DNA of 64,000 nt from Dastarcus helophoroides (Eukaryota; Arthropoda; Insecta; Coleoptera; Bothrideridae). Positions 1-11,700 of the stretch are shown piece by piece. Both the position numbers and the translations under genes were made by a program. How positions within the stretch are numbered: position 1 is the first letter of the stretch; each line of letters opens with the position of its first letter. The DNA lies in NCBI GenBank assembly GCA_028583605.1, contig CM053331.1:16662857-16726856 (forward strand), in the 5' to 3' direction. The notes below the pieces were generated by a model, which made no database searches, was not told the DNA's origin, and saw nothing but the letters and a program-made list of their open reading frames with translations.

Positions 1-119
1 CAAATTCGTATTAGTCTTAAGGTATGGCGGGGGATAATTTTGTTAAAAATCTTTGGACTTTTCATTTATGAATTTCCCCTGAAAACATCTTAGACAATAA
101 TTTTGTGATAAAATGGAGT

Positions 120-505
120 TATTAAGCAGGCAACATGTCACATTCCAGCAGGATTGAGCTCCTACGTATAATTATAGGAAAACCAGTCATCTTATAACAC
201 ATGTGAATTGGAACTGATGGAATTATTGAATGGCCTCCAAGGTCACCTGATTTGACCCCACTCGAAGTTTTCTTGAGGGATTATCTTAAAAATCGTATTT
301 ATAGAAAGCGAGACGGTAATGTAAATAACCTAAAAAATGTAGATAGTTGGAGAAGAAGTTATTGAAATTGAAATAGCAGAACTGTCTTAGAAAGTATCCA
401 TGCTGAGCCGAAACGAGGAGAGAAATGTATCGAAGAACGAAGAAACATTTTCAAATAACTTCTGAAGGCGAAATCAACGGTTTCAAAAAGATACATTTTT
501 ATTAG
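120..505 (+). pseudogene. DD41D-type mariner transposase C-terminal relic
   Basis: From about 219 the plus frame reads GIIEWPPRSPDLTPLEVFL, the block around the third catalytic Asp of IS630/Tc1/mariner transposases of the DD41D kind (usual form SPDLTPLDFFLWGYLK). Here the catalytic Asp of that block reads Glu. After it come RDYLKNRIYRKRDGNVNNLK and then frameshifts and stops near 350-370. The upstream part holding the QQDGAPPH block is too decayed to read. It sits just inside a repeat arm at 560-919 shared with foldback elements elsewhere in the window, which suggests it is the core of an old autonomous copy. Inactive. Confidence 0.75.
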
Positions 506-559
506 GATTGAATATTAATTAAATAATGTTACCTGTTTGTTAATACTTACTCGAATGTC

Positions 560-919
560 TAATATCCCTAAGACATACATATTAACCGGTTGACATATGG
601 TTTCATGGTCTACTAAGGTAATTTCACATTAGTTTTCGATTTCTTATGATGTACGTTAAAGTCATCATAACTCCCTTATTTTCATTTTAACAAAAAATTT
701 CTAGTAACCATTTTTATTCTAAATTCTATTACCGTTCATATAAACATAAAATATACAGGGTGTTCCATTTAAAAAAATCGCACAAACGCGATTGTTTTTT
801 CCATGAAGTAATCTTATTCAGTTTCAAAAACTGTACTAGTTTGCCATTTGAACCAATTTTGTATCTTTAATAATAACAAAGTTAGCAACGCTGCAGTCTT
901 AATTTGGATCACCCTGTAT
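560..919 (+). repeat. Right arm of a CAGGGTG-ended long-TIR element
   Basis: This block matches, with many substitutions, the right arms of the elements at 37117-38408 and 42842-44767. Shared landmarks are a TTTTCGAT..CTTATG block near 635, TTATTCTAAATTCTATTA near 715, an internal TATACAGGGTGTTCCATTT at about 757 and a GTATCTTTAATAATAA block near 863. It ends in CACCCTGTATA at about 910-920. The mariner transposase relic directly upstream makes this the only family copy here in which arm and transposase lie side by side. Confidence 0.65.
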
Positions 920-1293
920 ACACAAAAAGTTTGTAAAATTGATAGAAATCCATTCCAAGCAGGGCTGTCAAGAAAGTTTCTAATAACACAGACGGCACAT
1001 AAAGACTTTGGAATCGAATCTTAAAAAAATTAAAAATTTGCAGTCTAAACCTAACATTTATACTTTTGTTTCGAATTGTAAACTTTAAATTTCACATTTC
1101 AAAAGAGAAAATTGGGAAATTTGATTTCAAATTCAAAATATCAGTATTTCTCATAAAATTTCAAGTGATTGCTCAGAATATTATGTGGATTAAACGTGAA
1201 GAAGCAAGGAAATTGGATTTTCAAACTATTTTATTTTTTAATGCATGTAGAAGTTTACCTGCCTTATGATCCATTTAATTCATTTGATTTATA
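920..1293. other. Unannotated AT-rich spacer
   Basis: A 67-codon open frame runs from about 1066 but has the Phe/Lys/Ile-rich composition expected of random AT-rich DNA and no recognisable motif. I see no repeat boundary before the element starting at 1294. Confidence 0.5.
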
Positions 1294-2867
1294 CAAGGTC
1301 GGTCATTAGTACGGTGAAGCTCTGTAGCTTCTACAGATTCTTTGCTAACAAAAGTATTTTTGGTACGAAGATACATTAGAATAAGGTGCACATTCAAAAA
1401 TTAATTTTTATTATACATATACAGAGGGGTGCACTAAAGTTGCCTTTTTTTAAATAGAACAACCCTATATATTGTTACATATTTGAATCTCTTCTAAAAT
1501 GCTGGTTAAAATGATATCAAACAATAGGAGCATGCGGGTATCAGTTTTCGAGATATTTAGAAAAATCATGAAAACTAAGCCCAAATTGCAAGCTCACTTG
1601 AAAGGCAGGAAACACCCGTATGATTTTATTTTTAATACAGATTATTTCAAAATATTTTTTTCTTAAAAAATGATAAAATTTTATTTAAAAAACATTTGCA
1701 ATTATACAGGGTGATTAGAAAACGCAAAATTACATTTTTCTCAAAAAATTTAAATGGCAAACCCTGTATATTATTTCTTATTTCTGTTCATCAACAGCTA
1801 AGCTTTGCTTTGATGTAAATATCTGTGTAACTAATTCTTATAGTTTGGCAGATATTTAATTTCAAATTCAAAAAACTCAAATTCACTAGATTTATTTTAG
1901 TAAAATGAGTTTTTTCTCATATTTTTTAGACCTAAACAAAAATGATGTTTTTAAAATGCAGCAATTTAATTCATTGTTCTAATTTTATTCACATAAATTA
2001 TATGTTTTCAAAAATATCAACTCTCAATTAGGAAAGGTATTGGTTTAGATGCCGCTTATCATCTATACCTAAATTCTATGCACCTATGCTCTATGTTCTC
2101 TGCGCAGCTCACATTTTTTAAGCAAATAAGGGTGAAACTAGTGCATGGTGCAACATTCGTTCACTCTAGTCAATTTTATGTTTGTTTTAATGAAGAATAT
2201 TTACGAAACGAACCCATTTTCCACAACGAGGATAAAAAATATTAATAAATATATTTTATGCACCATATTTTCAAAAAGAAAATAAGTTAAACCTGCACTG
2301 GGCCTAATCAAGCAAATAACTCTCAAACTATAAGAGCTGGACTCACAAATTCTGACACTGCATCAAAGCTTAGTTGTTGTTTAACAGAAATAAAAAATAA
2401 TATACAGGGTGTGTCATTTGAATTTTTTAAGAAAAATGTAATTTTGCGTTTGCTGACCACCCTGTATAACATCAAATACTATTTAAATTACATTAGTTTT
2501 TAAGAAAAGGATATACTGTAATCATTTTCACAAAAAATAAATTGATTTGATTGTTTCTGGTCTTTCAAACGAGGTTCAAAATTAGACTCAAATTTCATGA
2601 TTTTTCTAAATATCTCAAAAGCTATTAACTGCAGACCCCTATTATTTGATATCGTATAAATTAATATTTTGTATAGCATTTAAATATATAGGGTGTTCCA
2701 TTTAAAACAGGGCAACTTTAGTGCACCACCGTGTATATATTCAGCCTGCACAGTAAACAATAATTTTGAAATGTGCGCCTGGTAGTAATGAACCTTTGTA
2801 CTAAAAAGATTTTTTTTATCAAAACTGTAGGAACTACAGGGCTCTGCCGTACTAGTTACTCATCCTG
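1294..2867. mobile_element. Foldback / long-TIR element, 1.57 kb, TA target duplication
   Basis: The two halves are inverted copies of each other: about 1294-1860 matches the reverse complement of about 2320-2867, leaving a centre of roughly 450 bp. The outer ends read CAAGGTCGGTCATTAGTACG on the left and, reverse-complemented, CAGGATGAGTAACTAGTACG on the right. Both are flanked by TA (1292-1293 and 2868-2869). Each arm contains smaller modules bounded by TACAGGG and CCCTGTA motifs (about 1424-1469 and 1706-1774 on the left). No coding capacity is visible. The TA site suggests mobilisation by a Tc1/mariner transposase, but that is inference. Confidence 0.8.
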
Positions 2868-4055
2868 TATATTTAATTTGCATTTTATTTAAGTATTTAA
2901 TCTGTAGAGACCCCGCAAAAAAATCTCATCGGGCCCCGCACTTATTGGATACGGGCCTGGTTTTTGATAACTAAATAAAAAAATGTCATGCGCTCTTGGG
3001 GTGCGCCTCCTTGCTGCCTCGCGGCCCTAAGCACCTGCCTAGTTTGTTTTATGGATAAACCACTGCGTTTGAAGAACAAATTGAATGCAAGACCTAACAA
3101 CCCTCTACCTAAATCTATACTCTGTTCTTTTAAGGACATATTTTAGTTAAGTTACCTCCTCTTCAGGTATTTCTTTAATAAAAATTAAAATATATAATCA
3201 ATCCTCAATCAATCAGGTGCTATTCTGAGAAATTCGGTATCGATAGAAATAAGAACGGCAAAAATCGGTCGGGAATTGCGACCTGCAGCGTGATAACATA
3301 CACACCGACCAACGAACAGTCGTTTTTCAATGGCAAATTTAGACGTAATAGCAACTTTAGAGCGTAGTAGATAGTATCATTGTTTAGAAGAAGAAAGCTC
3401 TCCTCTATCTAGAAAGCTACATTACTACTAATGTGGTGCAAAATTGCCTGAGATATCATCAATTTTATGGCGAAATGTCGAGTTTTTGGCATTTTTCGAT
3501 AATAGAGCAAACCATGACCATAGTGGTGGCAATAAGCTCGCAAGAAAAAATTAAATTTGTTGTGATATTCAATAACAAATAGATCAAAATAAAAGTGTTC
3601 TAATAATGTATTCATGAGAACCTTTTTCTATTATTTTAGAGGACCAAGCAAAGAAATTCAGTTTATTTATTTGTATTTTCTATTATTTTGGAGATAAATG
3701 CAAAGAAAAATCCAGTGTCTTTATTTATTTATTTTTTTGTTTAAGTCACTCCAAAAATATTAGCTTTAATTTAGATTTCTTTCTTCTATATTGCTCAACA
3801 AAGCTTGCCATAATTTAATCAACATCGCAACTCTTCAAAAAAGCGAAACCCCAATGTTGAAGTTCGAAAAAGCGACATCCTCTAAATGTTAAGAATTTTA
3901 AAGAAAATAACATCTGTCAGCATAAGTTTCCTTAAATATATCAGGAAATGTACTTTTTAATGATGTTGCGTTTTTTCTGCAAAATATATCAAAGATATGC
4001 TGTATTCCGGAAATATTTAAGTAGATATACATTAACATAATCTCAAACTTGTATG
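2868..4055. other. Unannotated; degenerate GC-rich repeat at about 2910-3060
   Basis: Read on the minus strand, about 2910-3060 carries phrases such as CTAGGCAGGTGCTTAGGGCC and GCGGGGCCC, which resemble terminal parts of hAT-type elements, but no termini or target duplication could be fixed. The rest is AT-rich with no readable coding motif. Confidence 0.35.
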
Positions 4056-4635
4056 TAGTTACTAGCTATTACCCACGCCTTCGTCTGCAGATGTAAGTGA
4101 ATAATTAGAATTTAACAGAAAAACGGTCCAACATTAAAGGGGGTTTTTAAATTTCTTGAATTGACGGATCAATTTATTTGTTTTAATGTTTCTATGGATC
4201 TCTGCAATAGATGTTGATGACGATCAAAAATGTTTTCTTATTTATTAAATTTGTATTACCCTTGCACTCTTTAAAATACGGAAGATTTCTTTCCAAATGC
4301 GGGTTTGCCAAAATATAGAAGAGCTCGTAAAATACGGCAATTATCACCGCAGAGAAGTCGAGAAGAGAGGGAGTGGCGCCCTATCGCGTTATGACGCTGT
4401 CAAACTGTCAGACTTTCTCTAAAAAAATAACTACAAACATTAAATTTGGACCCTCATCGTTAGATGACGCCAGTGTCGTGTTATCATTGTCAAGTTTTGC
4501 ATTTAATTGTATAGAAAATGAGTCGTGCCATATGCGCAAGAGTAAAACACCGGGAAAGTGCGCGAAATCTGGCAACGCTGAAGCGGAAAAACAGACAGAC
4601 AAACACCCTTTGGCATTTATATATTAGTAAGGAAT
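4056..4635 (+). repeat. Retroposon-like interspersed repeat, possibly RTE/SINE-related
   Basis: It begins with ACTAGCTATTACCCACGCCT followed by TCGTCTGC, and ends with CAGACAGACAAACACCCTTT, then GCATTTATATATTAGTAAGGA. Openings of the CTAGCT..TACCC.CG.CTTCGTC kind and tails with short CAGACAGACA repeats plus GCATTTATA.TATTAGTAAGGA are common in dispersed insect retroposons. The open frames on both strands (4373-4627 plus; 4408-4602 minus) fall inside it and are not taken as genes. Family assignment rests on memory of such ends and is tentative. Confidence 0.45.
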
Positions 4636-6080
4636 AAGAACTTATATAACTCATGGCATATTGAAGGGTCACATTTCTTATTAAATGGAAACATTATGTC
4701 GAAGACAATATAATAATTTTACAAACTTTAAAATACTCTCCTTTAGCAGAAGCTCTGTCTTGAATTCATCAATAGGCGTAATGCATGCCTCTAAAAAAAT
4801 TACCTTAAACCTTGCGCTCGTAAAGAAAGTTTAGTTTGAGGAAACAGGTAAGTAGTGATTTTGAGCCTGTGATTTTAGGCGTATTATGAAAAATAAAGTG
4901 TGAATCTTTGGAACGACTGGGATGAATAATAATAAGAAGTGAGTTAATCTTGTAAAAATTTACTTACATAAAACAAAAGTACTAGTGGACACAACCCCAC
5001 TAAAATTAGTTTAACATTATCAAATGAGGTATCATCGGAGGAATTAGCCACAAAGTGGAAATGACAAGTGTATTATAGGTGAAGCAGTAATTAGAAGGGC
5101 GATATAATCATGTTACACCAGTAATTACACATTCACGTATAACTTTGACACATTGTAGTTAATTCCTCTAATGCTAATTAACCTTACAGAAAAAGTAGTA
5201 AATCAATTTTTGTGGCATTTTGTGAATTCATATTTTAAAAGCAATTGTTATTTGTCTAAAAAATCGAAATTGCATCATGTGAGGTAAAACAAATTGTTTC
5301 TTTAGATTTATTTAGTTCAATAAACCATATTCAAATTTCACATTCTGTTGATTAAGATTTATCAGACCTCCTTAATTAAATAATGTTAGTTTAAAATATT
5401 TAGTTAGTTTTGTAAGTGTGCTTTAAGCCAAAATTACATTGAGTTCAGAATCAAATTTTAAGTTTGAAGTAATTTTGATCAACCCAAAAATAAGTAAAGA
5501 AATTAAAAATACAAGGAAATATTTAAGAACAAATTAATGTAATATTAGGAGCTCCTTAAAAGGTATTAATAATAATTAAATGTAGAAAATTTACTATCAG
5601 CAATAAATTTAATTAATCTAGGACAAATACAAGGTAATATACCAACATACAAGATAAAATATTAATGACGACAAATTGCAATTTCCGTATTTACAACAAT
5701 TGTTTTAAAAATTTATAATTAAACTTTTAGGATTTTTACCTTCATGTTTATAATTTTCTTCAGTTAGCAAAAATTCATAATCATATTATACAAGTCAGCC
5801 CTTATAAATATTAAAACAATTCCTAGGTTATTAAAAGATATTTATGGTTTAATAATATTTTTAATGTCCTGTAGGTCTGTTATTTTACAATAACCATCCT
5901 ATTCTGAGATACATTCAATAAATAATAGTACTCTAGGGCATTACAAATTTATAACACAATTTTTTAATTTTACTCTCTTTTAAATCATATTATTTTGATG
6001 TAATAGATGTCAAATTAATTAATCGTAAATTTCAAAAAAAATCGAATCAACTAGCAGATTTGTAAAACCTTAAACATTGA
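4636..6080. other. Unannotated AT-rich stretch with one small inverted repeat
   Basis: At about 5037-5173 the ends GAGGAATTAGCCACAAAGTG and (reverse-complemented) GAGGAATTAACTACAATGTG match at 16 of 20 positions, as in a MITE of about 135 bp. Nothing else recognisable was seen. Confidence 0.35.
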
Positions 6081-6204
6081 AGGCACTACGGGTATAACAG
6101 GATAACTACGTACCGAGGTCGAAAGCGTACGTCCCGAAGATCTTTGGTCGGGGAGATGTACCTCGACATCGGTGCGTTATTATCCTTATAACATCCTTGG
6201 CACC
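6081..6204. repeat. Near-palindrome of 124 bp
   Basis: Left half (from GGCACTACGGGTATAACAGG) and right half (reverse complement GGTGCCAAGGATGTTATAAG) are imperfect inverted copies meeting near GAAGATCTTTGG at about 6138-6149. The palindrome is much richer in G+C than its surroundings. TTAA occurs close to each side (6070-6073 and 6205-6208), which could be a piggyBac-type target site, but the inner ends do not align exactly to it. Confidence 0.7.
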
Positions 6205-7920
6205 TTAATAACTATTTTTAATAGAGAAACTTACGTGATGTGCCTATTAAAAGTTTTCAACGTTTCAGCTACCAAAGGTAAAAAACCAAAAAAACCATAA
6301 CATCTACAGTATTTTATCTCGTATGGTTGACACACTGAGGTAAGTGCTCTTTCTGTTTTTACCATCTGTTCTTTTTGCTATTTTCATGATTCATATGATA
6401 TGATGATTCTGTCTTTAATTTTGGTTTTTTTTTTCACAGTCTCATTAGAGACAGATGCGTTTCGCTTTTGGCATGGCTAAAATAGTGACTTATTGGTCTT
6501 TTCTATATTGACTGCATTCTTTCTCTGTTTTGTGCCACTTTCATTTCGGGAGAGTTTCCCTTCTGGTATGGTTGATGGTGCTCTTCTGCCTTATTTAAGA
6601 TATAATATGTTTTATCTGTTACTGAGCCAAGAAATCTTTATATTTTAATTGTCTAGTGCGATTAAAGACTTTTGATACTGGGGACAGAAATTTTTGCGAT
6701 AATAAGAATTTTTTTGTCTAAACCAGACATCTGTAACCAGCGGCCAAAGGGCCGAATCAGGCTCTCGAGATGGTTTTATATGGCTCTCGTAACATTTTTT
6801 AAACCGTTCTGGATGCGACCCTTGATATGATTTTATAAGATCTACGTTATAATTTTTAAATCTCTTTAAGACATCCCGATGCCTATTTCAATAGCAAATG
6901 TTTACACTGGAAAACCTATTTAGAATTTAGTTAATAAAATCTGTAACTTGGAACTTCAATACATCAATGAAAAAATATTTTAAATATCTACATTAAACCT
7001 AAAAATACTGCCACATAACTCTTTTCATTGATTCTACAAATTCTTCTAGTATTACATCCTCCGTGATGAATGTACGTAATTTAAGTATACGTATTGTATT
7101 ATATTATTGTAGCAAATTTTTAACTCGCAAAGGTAAATGGGAGAAAGAAAATCAGCTGGTGCTTTACTGTTGCAAATATTTTACATAAAAATCATGGCCG
7201 TTACAATATATTGTTATCACTGACCCAACATTAAAAAAAACGTTAGTATACATACTATATAGGTATTCAAAAGAGAACTGTAGTGAGCAGAATACAAATG
7301 TAAATAAAACTGAATAATAAATGTCATGTAGAAATGCTTCATTTGTATGACAAAGAGTTCATTATTTAAATTTACATTTAACGGAAGATTTAATAAATCT
7401 TTTTTACAATTATACTAATTCAAAAGTTGGACGAGCAACGAACATATATTTTAGTCCGATATGTGTCCAAGGCAAAAAGTTACGACGCCATTTAACAACA
7501 TCAAAAGCATAAATTTGTTACGATTTACGGCTAGTTTTAGATTTAACTCAAACTTTTATAATTTGAGGTTTCCCGAAAGTTTCGTGAAAAGCAAAATGAA
7601 TTTTGCAACGTTACATTACTTATTAAAAGTTAAGTTGGAAACAGTCTACCAATGATTTTCCCCATGATAATTTAGTAAATGTCTTCTATAAAAGAAATAT
7701 ATTTTTGCCATTTGAAAACAATTTTTTGATATTAAAAATTGATTATATTGACTAACAAATACTAACAGTATTTTAGCAGCTTTGACGTCACGCTCTACAA
7801 TAAAACTAATGCAACTTCGTACGTTCTTTTCTTTTATTGCTTCTTGTTTTTTCATAGAATTGCCCTTTCCGAGAACTTATCAAGTCCACAGATGACATGA
7901 TGTTAATGGTATCATTATAT
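6205..7920. other. Unannotated AT-rich stretch
   Basis: Around 6735-6800 a GC-richer phrase (AGCGGCCAAAGGGCCGAATC) resembles hAT element ends, but no partner end was found. Small open frames at 7461-7655 and 7646-7855 have no motifs. Nothing else is supported. Confidence 0.35.
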
Positions 7921-8283
7921 TGTTGCGCGTTATCCGTTCGAATGATTAACACGTGAATTGAAAAACACTTCATTTCTAAACTGAACTCGGAACACTACAA
8001 TTGCAATTCACTAACACTGTTTAATTAACCAACTTATTCATTGAATTCTAACTACCAAATAACTAACAACTTGACTAACAAACTGAACTGAGGGAAAGCC
8101 GACCGGACTCCCTTTATATAGATCCCGATTCGGGTTCTAGAAAAATCCAGCAGATAAGGCTTATCGTTTGCCGAAATTTCTGGAGCGATTATCTGCCGTT
8201 TGATTTATTATCGCGGCCGCTTCCCCTTAACAAATTTTCTAAAAATCTCCCAACTAAACTTTTTAATTACATTTTGCTACAAA
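7921..8283 (+). repeat. Solo-LTR-like block with TATA box
   Basis: It starts TGTTGCGCGTTATCCGTTCG and aligns along about 365 bp with 43035-43413. Shared landmarks are CACTACAATTGCAATTCACT, a GAGGGAAAGCCGACC block, a TATA box in CCCTTTATATAGATCCC (about 8109-8125) and CCAGCAGATAAGGCTTATCG. The second copy is followed by GGCGCC at 43415-43420, like the start of a lysine-tRNA primer-binding site. This and the 5' TG argue for a retrovirus-like LTR of a Ty3/gypsy or BEL/Pao element. No gag-pol was found, and the 3' end is placed only by where the two copies diverge. Confidence 0.5.
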
Positions 8284-8593
8284 GTTTTAAAGTATCATGT
8301 ACATATTTTCATGGCTAACTGTTTTTTAGACAAGGTAATTTTAGGACTGTATACACGTAACTGCTTGTATAGCCATATAGGTTTACTTGACGGTTATATA
8401 GACTCCTTACGTAGAAAAACTACTGGTGGTCTTGTACAAATTAATTGTTCAAGTTTATTTAACGACAACATTCACTGTCATCATCGGTGAACGACGATGA
8501 CTTACTTGCCTTAAATGCATTCGTGTTAATTCTTGACAAGAGAACAATGAATTAATAAGCAAATGTTGCAAGTTCAATAAATTTTTAAAAGCG

Positions 8594-8598
<5 letters not shown>
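8284..8598. other. Unannotated spacer before the (TA)n tract
   Basis: A 96-codon frame covering 8200-8490 starts inside the LTR-like block and shows no domain. No other structure seen. Confidence 0.4.

Positions 8599-8632
<34 letters not shown>
8599..8632. repeat. (TA)n microsatellite, mariner target
   Basis: About 17 TA units precede the mariner terminus at 8633, and a short remnant (TATAATATATAA) follows its other end at 10463. The element therefore inserted in a TA run, fitting the TA preference of Tc1/mariner. Confidence 0.9.
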
Positions 8633-8635
<3 letters not shown>

Positions 8636-10462
8636 TGCTAGTATGTAACTTGGAATAAATTCAGTAAATAAAAGACATTTTTTTCTTCGGAAATTTGTTT
8701 GGTCTATTAATATTTTAATTTGCGCTCTTTTTGCATGTGCTAAATTTAAGATATGACCTCATCGACAATTTTTTTAAATGGCAACCCTATATTTTCTTAA
8801 CTATTTTTAAAGGGTATATCAAACTACACATGTGTGCCAAATTTTAGTGTTTTATTCCTTGTCATTTAAAAGATGCCTACAAATTTATTAACTAATTCGA
8901 AAAATCGAGAAATCTGATTCAATTCAATACAATTTTCATAAAAGTTTAAAAATCGCGTATCAGAAGGTATTCGTTTAACATTTTTTGTCAAACTGGGTTG
9001 ACGTCTTATCACAATCTTATAAAAAAAGTTAATAAAAACAAATAAGAAAAGTAGTATCGTATTAATCGAAGAGGCTATTGGTATGTCGTTTAGTGAGAAA
9101 CACCATTTATTAAAAAATTGACCAAAATTCCTTACTTAACTGAAGCCCGCAAGATTGAAATCTTAATGATTAGTTACGGAGATAGAACAAGAACACAAAA
9201 TGAAGTTATTCGTTTATTGAGAAAGAAGTATCCTGATTTACCACCTATATCGCAAAGTACCGTAAGCAAGATTAAAAAACAGTTTCGGGACAACGGCCAT
9301 TTGAGAAAAACAAGTAATCCCCGTCAGAAGGTGCTTAATGAAAAATGTTCTCTCTGTCCAAGAAAATTCCACACTAGTCAGATAGGTAGGGAACTCGAAA
9401 TTAGCCAGTCTTCCGTTGCAAAAATTCTGAAAATGCAAACATTTCATCCTTATAAATTGGCTATCCTCCATGAAGTCTTAGAAGATGATCCGGATAGAAG
9501 ACCCCAGTTTTGCGAACAAATGATGGATCTACTGGACAGAAATTGTCTAAGCATAGAAAGTATAGTGTTTTCAGATAAATCAACCTTTATGTTAAATGGT
9601 GAGCTAAATCGTCAAAATTGTCGTTACTGAGCAGACAGCAACTGATCTGAATGAGGGAAGGCCAGACTCAATATCCAGAGAAAGTCAATGTTTGGGCAGG
9701 AATTGTTTGTGATCGACTTATAGGACCAATTTCCTTCCAAGGAAATCTCAATGGGGCAGGATATCTAGAATTCTTGCAGGAAAAGCTAATTCCAGATTTA
9801 GCTATTTTGTTTCCTGATCCAGTCGAAGCTGATGTCCCGAACAGAAACATCTGGTTTCAACAAAACGGTGCCCCTCCTCATTGTGCAAGACCTGTCCGCG
9901 AGTATCTGGATGATGTATTTCCAGGCAGATGGGTTGGTAGAAGAGGACCTCTTGAATGGTCATCCAGGTCTCCGGACCTAACACCTATAGACTATTTCTT
10001 AAGGGGGTATTTGAAGAGCAAATTTTTTAAGACCAAACCTGCAATTATTGAGGAGTTTAAAGGACGAATAAGACAGGAGCATAGACTTATTTCCCCCGAA
10101 ATAATTAAATATGTTTTAAACGAGTTTCAGTTCGGTTTAGGATATTGTCAGTTAGTAAATGAACAACATTTTGGATATTTATTGAAGAAAGATTATTGAG
10201 TTAAATCAGATTCCTTGATTTTTCAAATTAGTTAATATTTGTTAAATATCTTTTGAATGACAAGAATAGAAAATTGGAATTTGGTACGCATGTGTAAGTT
10301 AATATATCCTTCAAAAATAATTAAGAAAAAATAGTCGATGTCATATAAAATTTTCCCACATTAAAAAGAGCGCAAATTAAAATATTAATGGGCGTGTCCA
10401 AGCATATTTTCGAAAAAAAACTGTTTTTGATTTACTGAAGTTTGTCCAAGAGACTAGCACTG
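8633..10462 (+). mobile_element. DD41D mariner-like element, full length, long TIRs, inactive
   Basis: The outer ends are CAGTGCTAGT (8633) and its inverse ACTAGCACTG (to 10462), flanked by TA. Inverted similarity does not stop at 20-30 bp. TAATATTTTAATTTGCGCTC occurs in both arms and the match continues to about 8935 on the left and 10203 on the right, so the TIRs are some 260-300 bp and nearly abut the transposase gene. Total length is 1,830 bp. Long TIRs are known from Minos-, Bari- and Tc3-like Tc1 elements; here they accompany a DD41D transposase. The gene inside is broken, so the copy is dead but could act as a substrate. Confidence 0.88.
9083..10199 (+). pseudogene. DD41D mariner transposase pseudogene
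   Basis: Role in the family: an RNase H-fold DDE/D recombinase that cuts and pastes the element. The N-terminal part (9118-9627) has a helix-turn-helix region, with DRTRTQNEV and ISQSTVSKIKKQF, and the first catalytic block IVFSDKSTF (Asp at 9574-9576). The C-terminal part (9651-10199) has KVNVWAGIV, WFQQNGAPPH and SRSPDLTPIDYFLRGYL. Spacing from the second catalytic position (9864) to the third Asp (9990-9992) is 41 residues, hence DD41D. Damage: the likely start ATG at 9083 is out of frame with the rest; a TGA at 9628 stands where family members have Trp; a frameshift follows before 9651; and the second catalytic Asp is Asn (AAC, a one-base change from GAC). Not functional. Confidence 0.9.
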
Positions 10463-10649
10463 TATAATATATAAAAGAATACTCGTCGAAAAAGTGAAAT
10501 CTTTGACCAAAAATTAAATTAAAAAATGTTTTGATGTTTAAAACAATATTTCAAGCTAAATATCATTACCACAGGTGTGATTACTACATTACTATTCAAC
10601 GCACATTTGAACAGAAAATTTCTTTCATCTTGTAGATAAATAAGCAATA

Positions 10650-11700
10650 AGAAGGAATTTTTGGAAATTCGTCCTCTAAGGGGGTAAAAAGAGGTTGAAA
10701 TGAAGTTTCGAAATCACAATGGAACAAAGTTAATGATGCATTTTAAGACCTAAACTTTTGTGCAAATAATCTACGAAAAAAATTAATAAACCCTTGTTTG
10801 GGGGATTTTAACAATTCAGCCCCCAAAGGCGAAAAAGATAGTGAAATTGAATTTCGAGTTTGGCATGGAACAAAGTCAATAATGCGTTTTATGAACTAAA
10901 ATTCTGTAAAAAAAAGCCATGGAAGAGATAATGAGACTCGTATTTCGCCGATTTTAATAATTGAAATTTTAAGGGGGCAAAAAGGAGTATCAAAAATTGG
11001 TACGACGAAAAATTTTCAAAATCATTTTGTAACCCAAAATTTTGTATGAAGAATATATGAAATAAATAATTGAGCATATGCACGGGCGATTTTAATATTC
11101 AACACCTAAAAGGGGGAAAGGGGCATTAAAGTTTAAAAATAAATTAAAAAAGTGCTTCATAACTCGAAACTCTATGCAAATAATTCATGAAAAACATATG
11201 TATACACATATTTGGCCTATTTTAACAATACAAGCGTAAGGGAAAAATGGGGGTGAAATCGAGTTTCAAGATTTGTATGGAACAACGTTAATAATGTGTT
11301 TTATGAACTAAAACTGTGTGTAAATAATCTATGAAAATAATAATGAAACAAGTATTTCGCCGACTTCAAAAATTGAAGACTAGGGAGACAAGGGAGTAAA
11401 AAGGGGCATTAAAGTTGGTAAGGAGAAAAATTGATAAAATCATTTTGTAACCCAAATTTTTATGGAAAGAAGTAATTGAGCACATACTTGCTCGATTTTA
11501 ATAATTCAACCTCTAGGGAAAAAGGGAATAGTTTAAATGTAAAAAAATAAGGAAAGCATTTCATAATCCAAAACTCTATGTAAATAATTTAAGAAAGAAA
11601 TATATAATCACGAATTTGGCCGACTTTAACAGATCAACCTTCTAAGGGGGCAAAAAAATTTATGAAAAAGTCAAAGTTTCAAAAATATAAAAAGTTTTAT
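10650..11700. repeat. Decayed tandem repeat with higher-order A-A-B-C-A-B-C order
   Basis: Seven units of roughly 125-155 bp follow each other, each with a G-rich segment (AAGGGGGCAAAAAGG-like), a TTTTAAnAATTCAACC-like segment and a TATGnAAATAATnnAnGAAA-like segment. Three classes can be told apart by their first lines: A with ATGGAACAAAGTTAATAATG, B with AAAATCATTTTGTAACCC and C with TCATAACTCGAAACTCTATG. Their order is A, A, B, C, A, B, C, so an A-B-C trimer seems to be the latest unit of amplification. Units are far from identical, so the array is old. Open frame 10889-11083 (minus) is an artefact of it. Confidence 0.7.

Noticed and set aside
4373..4672. Overlapping frames of 60-84 codons on both strands
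   Set aside because: They fall in a retroposon-like repeat and show no coding signal.
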